From positions 1 through 64,000 of the forward strand of contig JAVETN010000005.1 of assembly GCA_034006035.1 (NCBI GenBank): DNA of 64,000 bases, given 5' to 3'. Shown here piece by piece: positions 26,952 to 37,121 of this stretch. This stretch comes from Desulforegulaceae bacterium. GTDB lineage: Bacteria > Desulfobacterota > Desulfobacteria > Desulfobacterales > JACKCP01. Made by a program: the position numbers and the translations under genes. Numbering within the stretch: position 1 is the stretch's first letter; each line of letters starts with the position of its first letter. The notes under the pieces were generated by a model that worked only from the letters and a program-made list of their open reading frames with translations, was not told the origin of the DNA and did no database searches.

Positions 26952-26954
26952 AAA

Positions 26955-28961
26955 ATGGGCCTTTTTAAATTAAAATCAGAATTTAAGCCTGCAGGTGATC
27001 AGCCTCAGGCTATAAGTGCTTTGGCTAAAGGACTTAAAAATGGGGAACCTCATCAGGTTTTACTAGGGGTTACAGGTTCAGGTAAAACTTTTACCATAGC
27101 AAATCTAATTGCAGAAGTTGAAAGGCCTGCCCTTGTAATTGCACCCAATAAAACCCTTGCAGCCCAGCTTTACAATGAATTTAAGTCTTTTTTTCCTGAA
27201 AATGCTGTTGAGTATTTTGTAAGTTATTATGATTATTTTCAGCCTGAAGCTTATCTTCCTTCATCAGATACCTATATTCAAAAAGACTCTTCAATGAATG
27301 AAAGAATTGATAAGATGAGGCATTCTGCAACAATGTCACTTCTTACAAGAAGAGATGTTATTATCATAGCAAGTGTTTCCTGTATTTACGGTCTTGGAGA
27401 TCCTGACGAGTATTTAGGTTTAAAAGTTGATATTTTTGAAGATATGGAAATTTCAAGGGATATTTTAGCTAAAAAACTTATTTCAATCCAGTATAAAAGA
27501 AATGATACTGATTTTCACAGGGGAACTTTTAGAATAAGGGGGGATAGAGTTGATATTTTTCCGGCTTATGAAGAAGAAAAAGCTGTAAGAATTGAGCTTT
27601 TTGGTGATGATGTTGAATCAATTTATGAAATTGACCCTTTAAAAGGAACCAGTATAAGAAAAATTCCAAGGGTAAGTATATTTCCAGGAAGCCATTATGT
27701 AACCCAGCAAAATAAAAGAAACAAAGCAATAACCAATATAAAAAAAGAACTCAGGGAAAGAACAAAGTGGTTTCGCAGGGAAAATAAACTTATTGAAGAA
27801 CAAAGAATAGATGAAAGAACAAGATATGATCTTGAAATGATGCAGGAACTTGGTTTTTGCAATGGGATTGAAAACTATTCAAGGCATCTTACAGGAAGAA
27901 AACCAGGTGAACCGCCTCCCACAATGATAGATTATTTTCAAGATGATTTTTTTGTGGTTCTTGATGAATCCCATATTGGAGTTCCCCAGATAAGAGGAAT
28001 GTATAATGGAGATTTTGCAAGGAAAACAACTTTGGTGGAATTTGGTTTCAGGCTTCCTTCGGCCCTTGACAACAGACCTTTGAAGTTTGATGAATTTACA
28101 AAAAAGATAAGTCAGGCCATTTATGTTTCTGCAACTCCTGCTGAATATGAAATAACAAATTCAGGTAAAGAAAACATAATTGAGCAGATTGTAAGGCCCA
28201 CAGGACTTGTTGATCCTGAAATTGAAATAAGGCCTGCTTCAAATCAGGTTGATGATATTTACGATGAAATCAAGTTAAATGTTTCAGCAGGGGGTAAAGT
28301 TCTTGTAACCACCCTTACAAAAAGAATGTCTGAAGATTTAACAGATTATCTTGAAGATCTTGGGGTCAGGGTAAGATATCTTCATTCTGATATAGATACA
28401 ATTGAAAGAATTGAAATTATAAGTGATTTGAGAAATGATAAGTTTGATGTTTTAATAGGGATCAACCTTTTAAGAGAAGGTCTTGATATTCCAGAAGTTT
28501 CTCTTGTAGCTATTCTTGATGCAGATAAAGAAGGGTTTCTTCGTTCTGCAAGATCTCTTATCCAGACTTTTGGACGTGCTGCAAGAAATCTTGATGGAAG
28601 AGTTATTCTTTATGCTGATAGGGTGACTCCATCAATGAAAGAAGCAATAAGTGAAACTTCAAGAAGAAGAAAAATTCAGGAAAAATTCAATAAAGACAAT
28701 AAAATTATCCCAAGATCCATTAAAAAAGATCTTGCTGGATTTTTTATAGATGAAAGAGAAAAGGAAAAATTTAAGTTTTTTGAAGAAACTGAAATTAAAA
28801 TGGCTGCTGAAGAACAAGAGCTTTTTGGAAAGAACTCTAATCCTGAACTTGAAATTAGAAAATTTGAAGATCTTATGAATAAAGCCGCATCAAATCTTGA
28901 ATTTGAAAAAGCAGCCAAATACAGGGACAAAATTGAAGCTTTAAAGAAAAAAATCCGGTAA
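26955..28961 (+). CDS. uvrB: Excinuclease ABC subunit B
   Basis: 668 residues. DNA-damage-verifying helicase of nucleotide excision repair. Walker A is [13 protein letters not shown], the beta-hairpin region [22 protein letters not shown] box [12 protein letters not shown], motif [11 protein letters not shown], and a C-terminal UVR motif ([14 protein letters not shown]). It is followed 6 nt later by uvrC, so the two subunits are made from one message. Confidence 0.98.
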   Translation: MGLFKLKSEFKPAGDQPQAISALAKGLKNGEPHQVLLGVTGSGKTFTIANLIAEVERPALVIAPNKTLAAQLYNEFKSFFPENAVEYFVSYYDYFQPEAYLPSSDTYIQKDSSMNERIDKMRHSATMSLLTRRDVIIIASVSCIYGLGDPDEYLGLKVDIFEDMEISRDILAKKLISIQYKRNDTDFHRGTFRIRGDRVDIFPAYEEEKAVRIELFGDDVESIYEIDPLKGTSIRKIPRVSIFPGSHYVTQQNKRNKAITNIKKELRERTKWFRRENKLIEEQRIDERTRYDLEMMQELGFCNGIENYSRHLTGRKPGEPPPTMIDYFQDDFFVVLDESHIGVPQIRGMYNGDFARKTTLVEFGFRLPSALDNRPLKFDEFTKKISQAIYVSATPAEYEITNSGKENIIEQIVRPTGLVDPEIEIRPASNQVDDIYDEIKLNVSAGGKVLVTTLTKRMSEDLTDYLEDLGVRVRYLHSDIDTIERIEIISDLRNDKFDVLIGINLLREGLDIPEVSLVAILDADKEGFLRSARSLIQTFGRAARNLDGRVILYADRVTPSMKEAISETSRRRKIQEKFNKDNKIIPRSIKKDLAGFFIDEREKEKFKFFEETEIKMAAEEQELFGKNSNPELEIRKFEDLMNKAASNLEFEKAAKYRDKIEALKKKIR

Positions 28962-28967
28962 ATAAAA

Positions 28968-30788
28968 ATGACTTTTAAAATAAGAGAATTTTTAGCTGAA
29001 AAAACAGCCAAATCTCCCTTAAAACCCGGTGTCTATTTAATGAGAGATGAAAACGGGAATATTTTATATATTGGAAAAGCCAAAAATTTAAGGAATAGAT
29101 TAAGCACTTATTTCAGGCGTAAAGAAAAAGATTCATTTAAAACTTCAATTCTTGTTTCAAAGGTACAAGATTTTGAGGTTATTTTAACTTCAAATGAAAA
29201 AGAAGCTTTTCTCCTGGAATCTTCCCTTATCAAGAAAAATAAACCCAAGTACAATATTATTTTAAAAGATGATAAAAGCTATCCCTATATCAAGCTTGAT
29301 TTGTCAAAAGAGTTTCCCAAATTTTCAATTGCAAGAAAAATTGCAAAGGATAATTCCAAATATTTTGGTCCTTTTTCGTCTGGAAGTTCTGTAAGGCATA
29401 CTCTAAAGCTTATTCAAAAAGTTTTTAAGATTAGAAACTGCAGGAACAGTGTTTTCAATAAAAGGGAAAGACCATGTCTTAACTATCAGATGAAGCTTTG
29501 TAATGGTCCTTGTGTTTGTGAAGTTGATCAAAAAGAATATATGAAAAATATAAGGGAAGCTATTCTTGTTTTAAAAGGCAAGGCTCCTTTTCTTTTGAAA
29601 AAAATTGAAAATGAAATGAAGAAAAAAGCTCTTGCCCAAGAGTTTGAAAAGGCGGCTGTTTTAAGAGATAAGCTTTTTGCACTTAAAGAAACAATTGAAA
29701 AACAATCTGTAGCCGCCACTGATCTTGTTGACAGGGATTTTGTTTCAATTGCAGGGGAAGAGCTTAACAAGGTAATAAGTCTTTTTAAGGTTAGAAGCGG
29801 TTTTATTCATGATAAAAAAAATTTTGAATTTTCTGATGCAGCTGCAGATCCTGAAGATATTTTAGAGTCTTTTATAAAACAATATTATGAAAAATTAAGC
29901 TATATTCCAAAAGAAATTATTGTAAATTTAAAAATTCCTGAAAAAATAATGATAGAAAGTTTTTTAAGGGAAACTTTTAATAAGGCTGTGAAAATTATCA
30001 AGCCTGAAAGGGGTGAAAAAAAAGCCCTTCTTGATATTGTTTCAGAAAATGCCCAATCAGCTAAAAAAGAACTTGATTCAAAAATAAATTTAAAGGCAAA
30101 ACTTTTATCAGATTTAAAATATTATCTTGGAATGAAAAATCTTCCCTTAAGAATAGAATGCTTTGATAACTCAAATATATCAGGGACAAATCCTGTAAGT
30201 GCCATGGTTGTTTATGAAAATGGAAAACCAAGCCATGATGAATACAGAAGGTACAATCTTAGTTTTACAGGAAAACCAGATGATTATTCATATATGAAAG
30301 AAGCTTTATTTAAAAGATTTGATAATTCAGAAAAACCAAATCCAGATCTTTTAATTGTTGATGGGGGAAAAGGGCAGCTTAATATTGCCATTGAAATTTT
30401 AAGAGAGCTTGGACTTAACAATAGTTTTTCTGTGATAGCGCTTGCAGAAAAAAATGAGGCTAAAGGAGAAGATAATGACAAAGTTTATCTTCCCGGAAGA
30501 ATGAATCCCCTGTTGTTTCACAATAAAAGATATCTTCTTCATTTTCTCATGACTATAAGAGATGCTGCTCATAACAATGTAATAAATTTTCATAGAAAAA
30601 AAAGAAAAAAGCAGATGAAGACCTCTTCCCTTGATAATATCCAGGGTCTTGGGCCTAAACGAAAAAAACTTTTGCTTGATCATTTCAAGACTTTTAAAAA
30701 TTTAAAAGAAGCCGATTTTGAAGAAATTGCCTCTGTAAAGGGAATTCCTGAAAAAACAGCAAAGCTTGTATTTGAAAAGTTTCATTAA
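28968..30788 (+). CDS. uvrC: Excinuclease ABC subunit C
   Basis: 606 residues. The dual-incision nuclease that acts with UvrB. The GIY-YIG domain is at the N-terminus (PGVYLMRDENGNILYIGKA). A Cys motif (NCRNSVF ... RPCLNYQMKLCNGPC), the UVR motif (EFEKAAVLRDKL), the RNase H-like nuclease (ECFDNSNISG, LIVDGGKGQLN, RDAAHNNVI) and a C-terminal helix-hairpin-helix (LDNIQGLGPKRKKLLLDHF) follow. All parts are intact. Confidence 0.97.
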   Translation: MTFKIREFLAEKTAKSPLKPGVYLMRDENGNILYIGKAKNLRNRLSTYFRRKEKDSFKTSILVSKVQDFEVILTSNEKEAFLLESSLIKKNKPKYNIILKDDKSYPYIKLDLSKEFPKFSIARKIAKDNSKYFGPFSSGSSVRHTLKLIQKVFKIRNCRNSVFNKRERPCLNYQMKLCNGPCVCEVDQKEYMKNIREAILVLKGKAPFLLKKIENEMKKKALAQEFEKAAVLRDKLFALKETIEKQSVAATDLVDRDFVSIAGEELNKVISLFKVRSGFIHDKKNFEFSDAAADPEDILESFIKQYYEKLSYIPKEIIVNLKIPEKIMIESFLRETFNKAVKIIKPERGEKKALLDIVSENAQSAKKELDSKINLKAKLLSDLKYYLGMKNLPLRIECFDNSNISGTNPVSAMVVYENGKPSHDEYRRYNLSFTGKPDDYSYMKEALFKRFDNSEKPNPDLLIVDGGKGQLNIAIEILRELGLNNSFSVIALAEKNEAKGEDNDKVYLPGRMNPLLFHNKRYLLHFLMTIRDAAHNNVINFHRKKRKKQMKTSSLDNIQGLGPKRKKLLLDHFKTFKNLKEADFEEIASVKGIPEKTAKLVFEKFH

Positions 30789-30820
30789 AGAAGTTTTTTA
30801 AAACTCCGAGATAATAAATT

Positions 30821-31102
30821 ATGAAAAAGCTTATTTTAATATTTATCCTGATTTTTATTTTTCCCTTTTCTTTGTCCGCCAAGGACTATAACAGGGGAAA
30901 ACTGCCCAAAGTTGCACAACCTGACTGGGTTTATCCTTCCAATAGAAAAAACTACCAAGGTTATGAAAAGAAAAGGCTGAAAAAGCTTAATAATCCTGAT
31001 TGGAAACATTCAACAAACAGGGACACCGGAAAAAACAAAGGCGGGGGCTCTGTTTATTATTATGATTATCAGTCCATCAAACAGAGAACTTCAGGAAAAT
31101 AG
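30821..31102 (+). CDS. Small exported protein with duplicated PDW motif
   Basis: 93 residues: a signal peptide (cleavage after LSA, about 20) and a short, very basic, Tyr-rich mature part. Two copies of one motif are visible, QPDWVYPSNRKN and NPDWKHSTNRDT, about 23 residues apart. The start is ATG 32 nt after uvrC, followed by an intrinsic terminator, so it is the last gene of that run. I do not recognise a family. Confidence 0.65.
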   Translation: MKKLILIFILIFIFPFSLSAKDYNRGKLPKVAQPDWVYPSNRKNYQGYEKKRLKKLNNPDWKHSTNRDTGKNKGGGSVYYYDYQSIKQRTSGK

Positions 31103-31215
31103 CTTAAAATAAAATTTGATTTCAGCCAATTTTAATCAGAATCAAAAAAATAATTTTTAAAACTTTAAAAATACAGGTCGGTTTTAATTTGGTTTTAAGT
31201 GATTTAAAAACAACT

Positions 31216-31252
31216 CAGCCTCAGAACTTTGTTCCAAGGCTGGTTTTTTTTA
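31216..31252 (+). terminator. Intrinsic terminator after the small exported protein
   Basis: CAGCCT (31216-31221) pairs with AGGCTG (31237-31242), with further pairing inside, followed by a run of T. It lies between convergent genes. Confidence 0.75.
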
Positions 31253-31268
31253 TTAAGCCCGATAGGTG

Positions 31269-31625
31269 TTAACCTTTGATGTCAATAATGGTTCCTGTCA
31301 TCTGAGACTGGGTTTCAATTGTTTTAAGGTTTGATGTGTAAAAGTTTTCTGCAGCAACCATTTCTGTCATTTCCTTTGCAAGATCTGTGTTTGACATTTC
31401 CTGGTATTTTTGCATTCCATCATTTGAAATTGTTTGTTTTACAGGACCTGGAGAATTCTCTCTTCTTACCTGGGCTGAAGGCTGAAGATTATTGTCCTGA
31501 TTTACAATTGTATCCTGCCTTTTGTAATTTTCAGTGTTTACATTTGCTATATTGTTGGCATTTGAATTCAGCAGTGATGAATATGCTCTTAATGCCGCCT
31601 GATTGCTTCCTACTGAGGAGATCAT
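31269..31625 (-). CDS. Short flagellar rod/hook-like protein (FlgC/FlgG type)
   Basis: 118 residues. The N-terminus YSSLLNSNANNIANVNTENY is the flagellar basal-body rod/hook N-terminal signature. The C-terminus MVAAENFYTSNLKTIETQSQ matches the common rod/hook C-terminal helix. The middle is too short for a complete FlgE/FlgG, so it is close to a minimal FlgC-like form. No other rod gene is adjacent, so it stands outside any flagellar cluster visible here. Secretion by the flagellar export system is inference. Confidence 0.75.
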   Translation of the reverse strand: MISSVGSNQAALRAYSSLLNSNANNIANVNTENYKRQDTIVNQDNNLQPSAQVRRENSPGPVKQTISNDGMQKYQEMSNTDLAKEMTEMVAAENFYTSNLKTIETQSQMTGTIIDIKG

Positions 31626-31931
31626 TTTTTTCTCCTTATAATTTAAAATTAACTTTCTTTATAACTATTTTAAATCTTTCTTAAATTAAGTCAAGCAACT
31701 AATTTTTGTTCTTAAAAAATTAACAAATAAAGATTAGACAATTTTTTATCCTGTGATAATACAATTTAGGCTTGAATTAATGTGAATTTTTATGAAAAAT
31801 ATAAAAACTTTGAGATAATTGGTTTTTAAAAAAGCTGGTTTAGAAAATGTTTTTATAATAATAAGAGCAATGACCCTTTGTTAAAGTTTAGGAATTTATT
31901 TAAAATAAAAACAAACTTTTGGTGATAATTA
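31626..31931. other. 306-bp gap between divergent genes
   Basis: AT-rich upstream region of the rod-like gene and the RelA/SpoT-type gene. No convincing promoter pair or RNA feature seen. Confidence 0.35.
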
Positions 31932-33014
31932 ATGGCAGAAAATGAGTTGATTTTAAAAAAATATGATAAAAAGATCAAACATTATTTAAGGTTTTGTGAA
32001 AGAATCCGTTTTATTCTTGAAGATATTTTGATTAAAGAAGGATTGTATATAAACTCAATTCACAGCAGGGTAAAATCAAAAAAAAGTCTTATAAAAAAAA
32101 TCAACAGGCCTGATGTAGTTTACAATGACTTGTCTGAAATTACAGATGTTGCTGGTCTTAGGGTAACAACTTATTTTAGTGAAGACGTTGACAGGGTAGC
32201 TGAAATTGTAAAACGAAAATTTATTATAGATCATGAAAACTCAATAGATAAAAGAGAAATAAAAGATCCTGAAAGATTTGGTTATCTTTCTCTTCATTAT
32301 GTTTTAAGTCTTTCAACCTCTGATATGACTGGAACAGATTGTAAATTTTTAAAAGATTTAAAAGCAGAAATTCAGATTCGTTCAATTCTTCAGCATGCCT
32401 GGGCAGAAATTGAACACGACCTTGGATACAAAAGCAAACACTCAATTCCCTTTGAAATGAGAAGACGTTTTTCAAGGCTTTCAGGATTGCTGGAGCTTGC
32501 TGACGAAGAATTCAACAGCTTAAGGTTTGATCTTAGAAAATATAAGGAAAGAATTGAAGGTGCTGAATATATTGATAAATATATAGATAAAATTTCTCTT
32601 ATAAATTTCATTGAAAGAAGTGATCTTGTCAAAAATATTGATATGGATATAAGCATTAGAACAGGGCTTGAGCTTGAGCATGAAGACTGGTTTATAGAAT
32701 CCCTTGTAGAAAAACTTAAGTTTGCAGGAATAACTGACTTTGAAAAATTATTGATTAATCTTGGAAGGCTTTCTGAAATTGTTAAAAGATTTGCCGAAGA
32801 CCATTTAAAAGCAAGATCAACTTATTCAGCCATTAGTATAGGAGTGTGTATTTATTATTTTTGCACTGTTTTTCTTGCTGAAAAAGGAGATCTGGATAAA
32901 ATCAAGGGGTATTTAGAAAAATTCAGGCTTGGAAGCAAAGACTCAAGGGAAAAATTTGCTGTAAAAATAGTTGAAAGATTCAAATCTATAAGTGAAGAAT
33001 TTAATAAAAATTAA
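31932..33014 (+). CDS. RelA/SpoT-type (p)ppGpp synthetase domain protein
   Basis: 360 residues with only the synthetase domain. RVKSKKSLIKKINRP, EITDVAGLRVTTYFSEDVDRV, RFGYLSLHYVL and EIQIRSILQHAWAEIEHDLGYK cover the pyrophosphotransferase motifs, including the catalytic E-Q-R and H-D segments. It lacks an N-terminal HD hydrolase and C-terminal TGS/ACT domains of long RelA/SpoT. The roughly 160-residue helical C-terminus is longer than in typical small alarmone synthetases. It would make (p)ppGpp or a related alarmone. It is a single gene with its own upstream region. Confidence 0.87.
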   Translation: MAENELILKKYDKKIKHYLRFCERIRFILEDILIKEGLYINSIHSRVKSKKSLIKKINRPDVVYNDLSEITDVAGLRVTTYFSEDVDRVAEIVKRKFIIDHENSIDKREIKDPERFGYLSLHYVLSLSTSDMTGTDCKFLKDLKAEIQIRSILQHAWAEIEHDLGYKSKHSIPFEMRRRFSRLSGLLELADEEFNSLRFDLRKYKERIEGAEYIDKYIDKISLINFIERSDLVKNIDMDISIRTGLELEHEDWFIESLVEKLKFAGITDFEKLLINLGRLSEIVKRFAEDHLKARSTYSAISIGVCIYYFCTVFLAEKGDLDKIKGYLEKFRLGSKDSREKFAVKIVERFKSISEEFNKN

Positions 33015-33116
33015 TACAAAAGCCTGCCACAAATAAAATAACAGCTTTTTAATTTTAAAACTAAATTTGTGTTTTTATACCAACCCGGCTTTTTTCAGGC
33101 TTTAGAATTTCTTTTT

Positions 33117-34286
33117 TTATCTCACAAGGGCAAATCCAAATCTTATGGATTCGTTTCTTTTTTTATAGTTAATAAGTGATTCTGCCAGGGCATTGGTATA
33201 TTGTGTCTGAAAATATAAATCAAAGTTTTTAAAAAATTTATGCAAGGGATAATAAAAATCAACTCTTACAGAACCTCCTTTACTTCCTCTGTAAAAAGAA
33301 GATTCCAATAAAAAGCTGTCTGCTTTGCCTAGAGTTACTTGAAGGTCGAAATATCCCCTGTATTTGTAAAGATCTTTGTTGGTTTCGTCTTCGTTATTTA
33401 TATAAGACCAGATTTTAGGGGAAATTAAAAGTCCATAGGGTTTTTTGTCTGCAAAAAATAAAAACATGGGCTTGAAATATAAAAAGTTTGTGCTTCTAGA
33501 CTCATCTTCATCCCTCCCGTTTGACTCATGCTGAAGACCTGTTTGCATGAAAAATCTAAATTTTTTATATTCAGGATTCATTATATTTGGAGAAATAAAA
33601 AACAATTCCGGCATATAGCTTGTATCTTTAAAAGGAATAGATTCGGATTTAAGATCCCAGAATGAAGTTTGGGTATAACCAAAATGCAAACCTTTGGTCC
33701 AGGGATATTTTTGAGCAGTTTTACTGTTATTTCCAAAAAACCTGTATTTAAAGCTTAGCTGAAATTTACTTTCTTTTGGGTCTGCTCCTATTAAAAAATA
33801 AATAGGCTTATAAGGTGTGAAGTTTTCAAGGTAAGGCTGGTAAAGGTGAAGCATTGAGTCAAAGGTTTTATAAGAGGTTTTTTCAAATTCAGAGGCCTTT
33901 ATAGATATTATTGAAAACTCAACTTCAGGGTAAATACCCATGGAAATTCTTACTTCTCCTTTTAGAGAAGGCGGAAGTTCAAGTCTATAGTTTAAAACTT
34001 TAAAATCGTCTTTTTTTAAAATCAGGGTTTCTGATTCAATATTATCAACTGAAACTGCAGTTGATGAAATAAATTTTGAATTTGTTGATAAAAAACATTC
34101 TATCCTATTTTCTATTTTTGCTTCCATTTCCTCTTCTGAAGTGTTGTGAAAATAAAGAGTGAAAAAAATTGGGCTTCCCTGTTTAATGCTTGTCTGGGCA
34201 GGTACAGCAGCTGGAACAGCAGTTAAAGCAAATGAATAATTTGAGCATGAAAAAAAGAAGAGGAAAAAAACACAGACTTTTTTCAT
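33117..34286 (-). CDS. OMPLA-like outer membrane phospholipase with an extra N-terminal domain
   Basis: 389 residues. A signal peptide (to about 20) is followed by about 110 residues resembling a beta-sandwich (SPIFFTLYFHNTSEEEME). The OMPLA barrel then begins near 150 (QLSFKYRFFG, GYTQTSFWDL). The active-site segment QHESNGRDEDESRSTNFLY supplies the His and Ser in H-x-S-N-G-R form, and SRSTN the Asn. The first OMPLA (6357-7214) lacks the extra domain. It lies 4 nt downstream of thiM by position but is not functionally linked to it. Confidence 0.78.
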   Translation of the reverse strand: MKKVCVFFLFFFSCSNYSFALTAVPAAVPAQTSIKQGSPIFFTLYFHNTSEEEMEAKIENRIECFLSTNSKFISSTAVSVDNIESETLILKKDDFKVLNYRLELPPSLKGEVRISMGIYPEVEFSIISIKASEFEKTSYKTFDSMLHLYQPYLENFTPYKPIYFLIGADPKESKFQLSFKYRFFGNNSKTAQKYPWTKGLHFGYTQTSFWDLKSESIPFKDTSYMPELFFISPNIMNPEYKKFRFFMQTGLQHESNGRDEDESRSTNFLYFKPMFLFFADKKPYGLLISPKIWSYINNEDETNKDLYKYRGYFDLQVTLGKADSFLLESSFYRGSKGGSVRVDFYYPLHKFFKNFDLYFQTQYTNALAESLINYKKRNESIRFGFALVR

Positions 34287-34290
34287 TTTA

Positions 34291-35109
34291 TCATCCGTTT
34301 ATTGGTTTTATTTTAGAATTTTTGTCAATCTGTTCTTTTCTAATAGAGTGGAGTGAATCAATAAAATTCATGCTGAATGTACCAGGGTTTTTTGAAACTG
34401 AATAAGCAAGCTCTCCGCAAAGTCCATAATAGGCAAACCCGCAGGCAGCAGCTTTTATTAAGTCTTTTTTGGATACAGAACAAAAAGCTCCAATAACTGC
34501 AGAAAGACCGCATCCCATTCCTGTGACTTTAGTCATTAAAGGGACTCCGTTTTCAATCAAAAGAATTTCTTTGCCATTTGTAACAAGATCTTTTTTACCT
34601 GAAATGGCCACCACAGTTTGATTTTTTATTGAAATTTCCTTTGCACTTTCAATAATTTCATCGCTGATTTCATTTATGGCAGAATCAACTCCCCTTGTTT
34701 TTATATTTTCATTTGAAAGGGAGAAAATTTCGGAAATATTTCCTCTTAATACACTTATATCAACTTCATTTAATATTTTTTTGGCGGTCTCAGTTCTAAA
34801 TTTTGTAGCTCCTGATCCTACTGGATCAAGAATTACTGGAATATTGTTTTTGTTTGCAGTTTTTCCAGCCAAAATCATGGCTTTAATCCATTTTTCTGAA
34901 AGGGTGCCTAAATTAAGAACAATTGAGTCAGCATGGGATGCCATTTCTTCAACCTCTTCAATTGCATGTGCCATCACAGGTGATGCTCCGCAGGCAAGGA
35001 GAATATTTGCCGAAGAATTCATTGCCACATAGTTTGTAATATTATGGATTAAGGGTGATTTCTTTTTTATCAGCTCATGGAAAACAGAGGTTCTTTTGTT
35101 TGGGTTCAT
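34291..35109 (-). CDS. thiM: Hydroxyethylthiazole kinase
   Basis: 272 residues. Phosphorylates the thiazole alcohol in thiamin salvage. Family features are LIHNITNYVAMNSSANILLACGASP, ILDPVGSGATKFR, VAISGKKD, and VTGMGCGLSAVIGAF with the catalytic Cys. ATG at 35109. I see no TPP-riboswitch-like sequence in the roughly 70 bp upstream, and no thiD or thiE beside it. Confidence 0.94.
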   Translation of the reverse strand: MNPNKRTSVFHELIKKKSPLIHNITNYVAMNSSANILLACGASPVMAHAIEEVEEMASHADSIVLNLGTLSEKWIKAMILAGKTANKNNIPVILDPVGSGATKFRTETAKKILNEVDISVLRGNISEIFSLSNENIKTRGVDSAINEISDEIIESAKEISIKNQTVVAISGKKDLVTNGKEILLIENGVPLMTKVTGMGCGLSAVIGAFCSVSKKDLIKAAACGFAYYGLCGELAYSVSKNPGTFSMNFIDSLHSIRKEQIDKNSKIKPING

Positions 35110-35181
35110 TTTTTTTTCCGTAAACTAGTTTATTATAAATTAAATTTATTTGTTTAAAACAATTAATTTCTACCTTGGCAA

Positions 35182-36258
35182 TCAGTTTTTTAAAATTTCT
35201 TTGTAATAGGATAAACCGTATTCATCAAGCTTTTCATATGGAATAAACTTTAATGACCCAGAATTTATGCAATATCTTAATCCATAAGGTTTTGGACCAT
35301 CATTAAAAACATGGCCAAGATGTGAGTCTGATGAGCTGCTTCTTACTTCAGTTCTTTCCATAAAAAGTTTTTTATCTGTTTTTTCATAAACTGCACCTGG
35401 ATTTATGGGCTTTGTAAAAGAAGGCCAGCCTGAACCTGAATCAAACTTATCTTTGGATGAAAAAAGAGGCTTTTTTGATACTATGTCAACGTAAATCCCT
35501 TTGTTTTTATTGTCATTATACTCATTGTCAAAGGGAGGCTCAGTTCCGTCATTTTGAGTTAGTTCAAACTGAAGCGGGGTAAGTGTTTTTTTGAGCTCTT
35601 CTTTTTGATAATATTTTTTCTTTGCAGAAATTGCCTTTTTTTCTTTAATTGAATTTACATATTCTTCCCTGCCTGATCCTTTTTTATAGATTTTAAATCT
35701 AAAAGGATTTTTTTTGTGATAATTTTGATGTTCTTCTTCAGCAGGATAAAATTTAGAAAATTCTTTTAACTCAATTTTAATAGGTTTTTCATAAAGTCCT
35801 GATTTAGCAAGGGTTTTAATTTTTTCTTCAGCTTGAGTTTTTTCTTCTTTTGTATTGAAAAAAATTGCGGGTTTATATTGGGGGCCTCTGTCTGCAAAAG
35901 AGCCTTTGTCGTCTGTGGGATCTATATTAATAAAGAAAAAATCCATTAGTTTTTTAAAGTCAGTTTCATTGGGATTGTATTTTATCAGCACAACTTCAAG
36001 GTGTCCGGTTTTTCCGGTTGATACTTCTTCATATTCAGGGTTTTCAGTGTTTCCTCCCATATAGCCCGATACTGCTTCATACACTCCTGGAAAATTGTAA
36101 AATGCATGTTCAATACACCAGAAGCAACCACCTGCAAATGCTGCTGTTTTATATTCTTTTGTCATTTTAATTTCCTTTGTTTTATTGTTTTTTGCTAAAG
36201 TTATCTGGGGGATAAAAAAAATGGTAATTAAAAAAAACATTTTTATATATTGTTTCAT
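35182..36258 (-). CDS. msrAB: Exported MsrA-MsrB fusion methionine sulfoxide reductase
   Basis: 358 residues. A signal peptide (to about residue 22, ITLA) precedes MsrA ([33 protein letters not shown]) and MsrB ([50 protein letters not shown] with catalytic Cys). It reduces both S and R methionine sulfoxides in periplasmic proteins. The MsrB part lacks the zinc CxxC pairs. Electrons would have to come from an exported thiol system not seen here. Confidence 0.93.
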   Translation of the reverse strand: MKQYIKMFFLITIFFIPQITLAKNNKTKEIKMTKEYKTAAFAGGCFWCIEHAFYNFPGVYEAVSGYMGGNTENPEYEEVSTGKTGHLEVVLIKYNPNETDFKKLMDFFFINIDPTDDKGSFADRGPQYKPAIFFNTKEEKTQAEEKIKTLAKSGLYEKPIKIELKEFSKFYPAEEEHQNYHKKNPFRFKIYKKGSGREEYVNSIKEKKAISAKKKYYQKEELKKTLTPLQFELTQNDGTEPPFDNEYNDNKNKGIYVDIVSKKPLFSSKDKFDSGSGWPSFTKPINPGAVYEKTDKKLFMERTEVRSSSSDSHLGHVFNDGPKPYGLRYCINSGSLKFIPYEKLDEYGLSYYKEILKN

Positions 36259-36400
36259 AGTTTCTACTTTTTAATAAATTAGCTGCAATTAATAAATTTT
36301 AAAAAGGCAATAAATGGTGATTGGATAAAAAATTTGATTTTGTTTTGGTTTAAATCTCAATTTACATGATTTTTTCAAACAATTGAATATAAATAGTGGA

Positions 36401-36721
36401 TTAAGCGTAGTGAACTGCAAGCCACACAGTTTCTTTTTCTTGGCTGGTTGCAAGAACTCTGTGCTTTTCATTGGCTTTTATGTTTATTGCCTCGCCTTTT
36501 TTTAAATAAATTGTTTTAAAATTTTTTTTAAACTGGATAAGGGCAGCACCTTTGAGAACAACTACAAATTCGTTTAATTTTTGATCATACCAAAATTCTT
36601 TTGGGTAAGAATTTCCCTTTGAAATAATTTTTTCAATTTTTATGTTTTTATTTTCAATTATTGTTTCAAAGAGTTCATCTTTTATTTTGGAAGGGATATT
36701 TTCAAAAAAACTAAATTTCAT
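36401..36721 (-). CDS. Single-domain cupin protein
   Basis: 106 residues. A small cupin with KEFWYDQKLNEFVVVLKGAA (first motif) and LKKGEAINIKANEKHRV (second motif). The first motif lacks the usual HxH, having a single E, so metal binding is doubtful. The ATG overlaps the stop of the preceding gene (TAATG), so it is coupled to the NTF2-like gene. Substrate unknown. Confidence 0.75.
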   Translation of the reverse strand: MKFSFFENIPSKIKDELFETIIENKNIKIEKIISKGNSYPKEFWYDQKLNEFVVVLKGAALIQFKKNFKTIYLKKGEAINIKANEKHRVLATSQEKETVWLAVHYA

Positions 36722-37110
36722 TATCTGCTAAAATCTTTTATTGATGAAATAAGTCCGTTTTCAGATATTTCAAACTCACTATAACCTTCAATTCTTATTT
36801 TATCGCCTTTTAAAATTTCATCTGAAAGATTGGCTGAAAGAATTCCGTCGAAAAAGATCTCTGCTGTTGCTGTGTTTTTTTCAACAGCAATAGTTATCAT
36901 TGTTTTTTTCTTTAATTCAAATATTGATGAAGATGAGTTGCAGATTTCAATAAATTCTTTGATTCCTTTTGTTTTAACAATTGAAGTTTCTTCGGTAAGA
37001 TTTTCAAATAAAACCTCAGGTTCAAGAATTTTAGCCATTGATTCAAAATCCGAGTTGTTAAAACAATTAATATAGTTAAGGACTATTGATTTTATTTTTT
37101 CTCTGTCCAT
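36721..37110 (-). CDS. SnoaL/NTF2-like protein
   Basis: About 129 residues. MDREKIKSIVLNYINCFNNS opens a cone-shaped NTF2-like fold with F-E-N-L and S-D-E strands typical of the SnoaL group. I chose ATG 37110, preceded by GGGGAAAAA. The alternative TTG at 37161 would run back into the methyltransferase gene. Function unknown; many relatives are small enzymes or binding proteins. Confidence 0.7.
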   Translation of the reverse strand: MDREKIKSIVLNYINCFNNSDFESMAKILEPEVLFENLTEETSIVKTKGIKEFIEICNSSSSIFELKKKTMITIAVEKNTATAEIFFDGILSANLSDEILKGDKIRIEGYSEFEISENGLISSIKDFSR

Positions 37111-37121
37111 TTTTTCCCCGA

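Noticed and set aside
35110-35181. TPP riboswitch before thiM
   Set aside because: No CUGAGA-type core or matching stems in about 70 bp of AT-rich leader.
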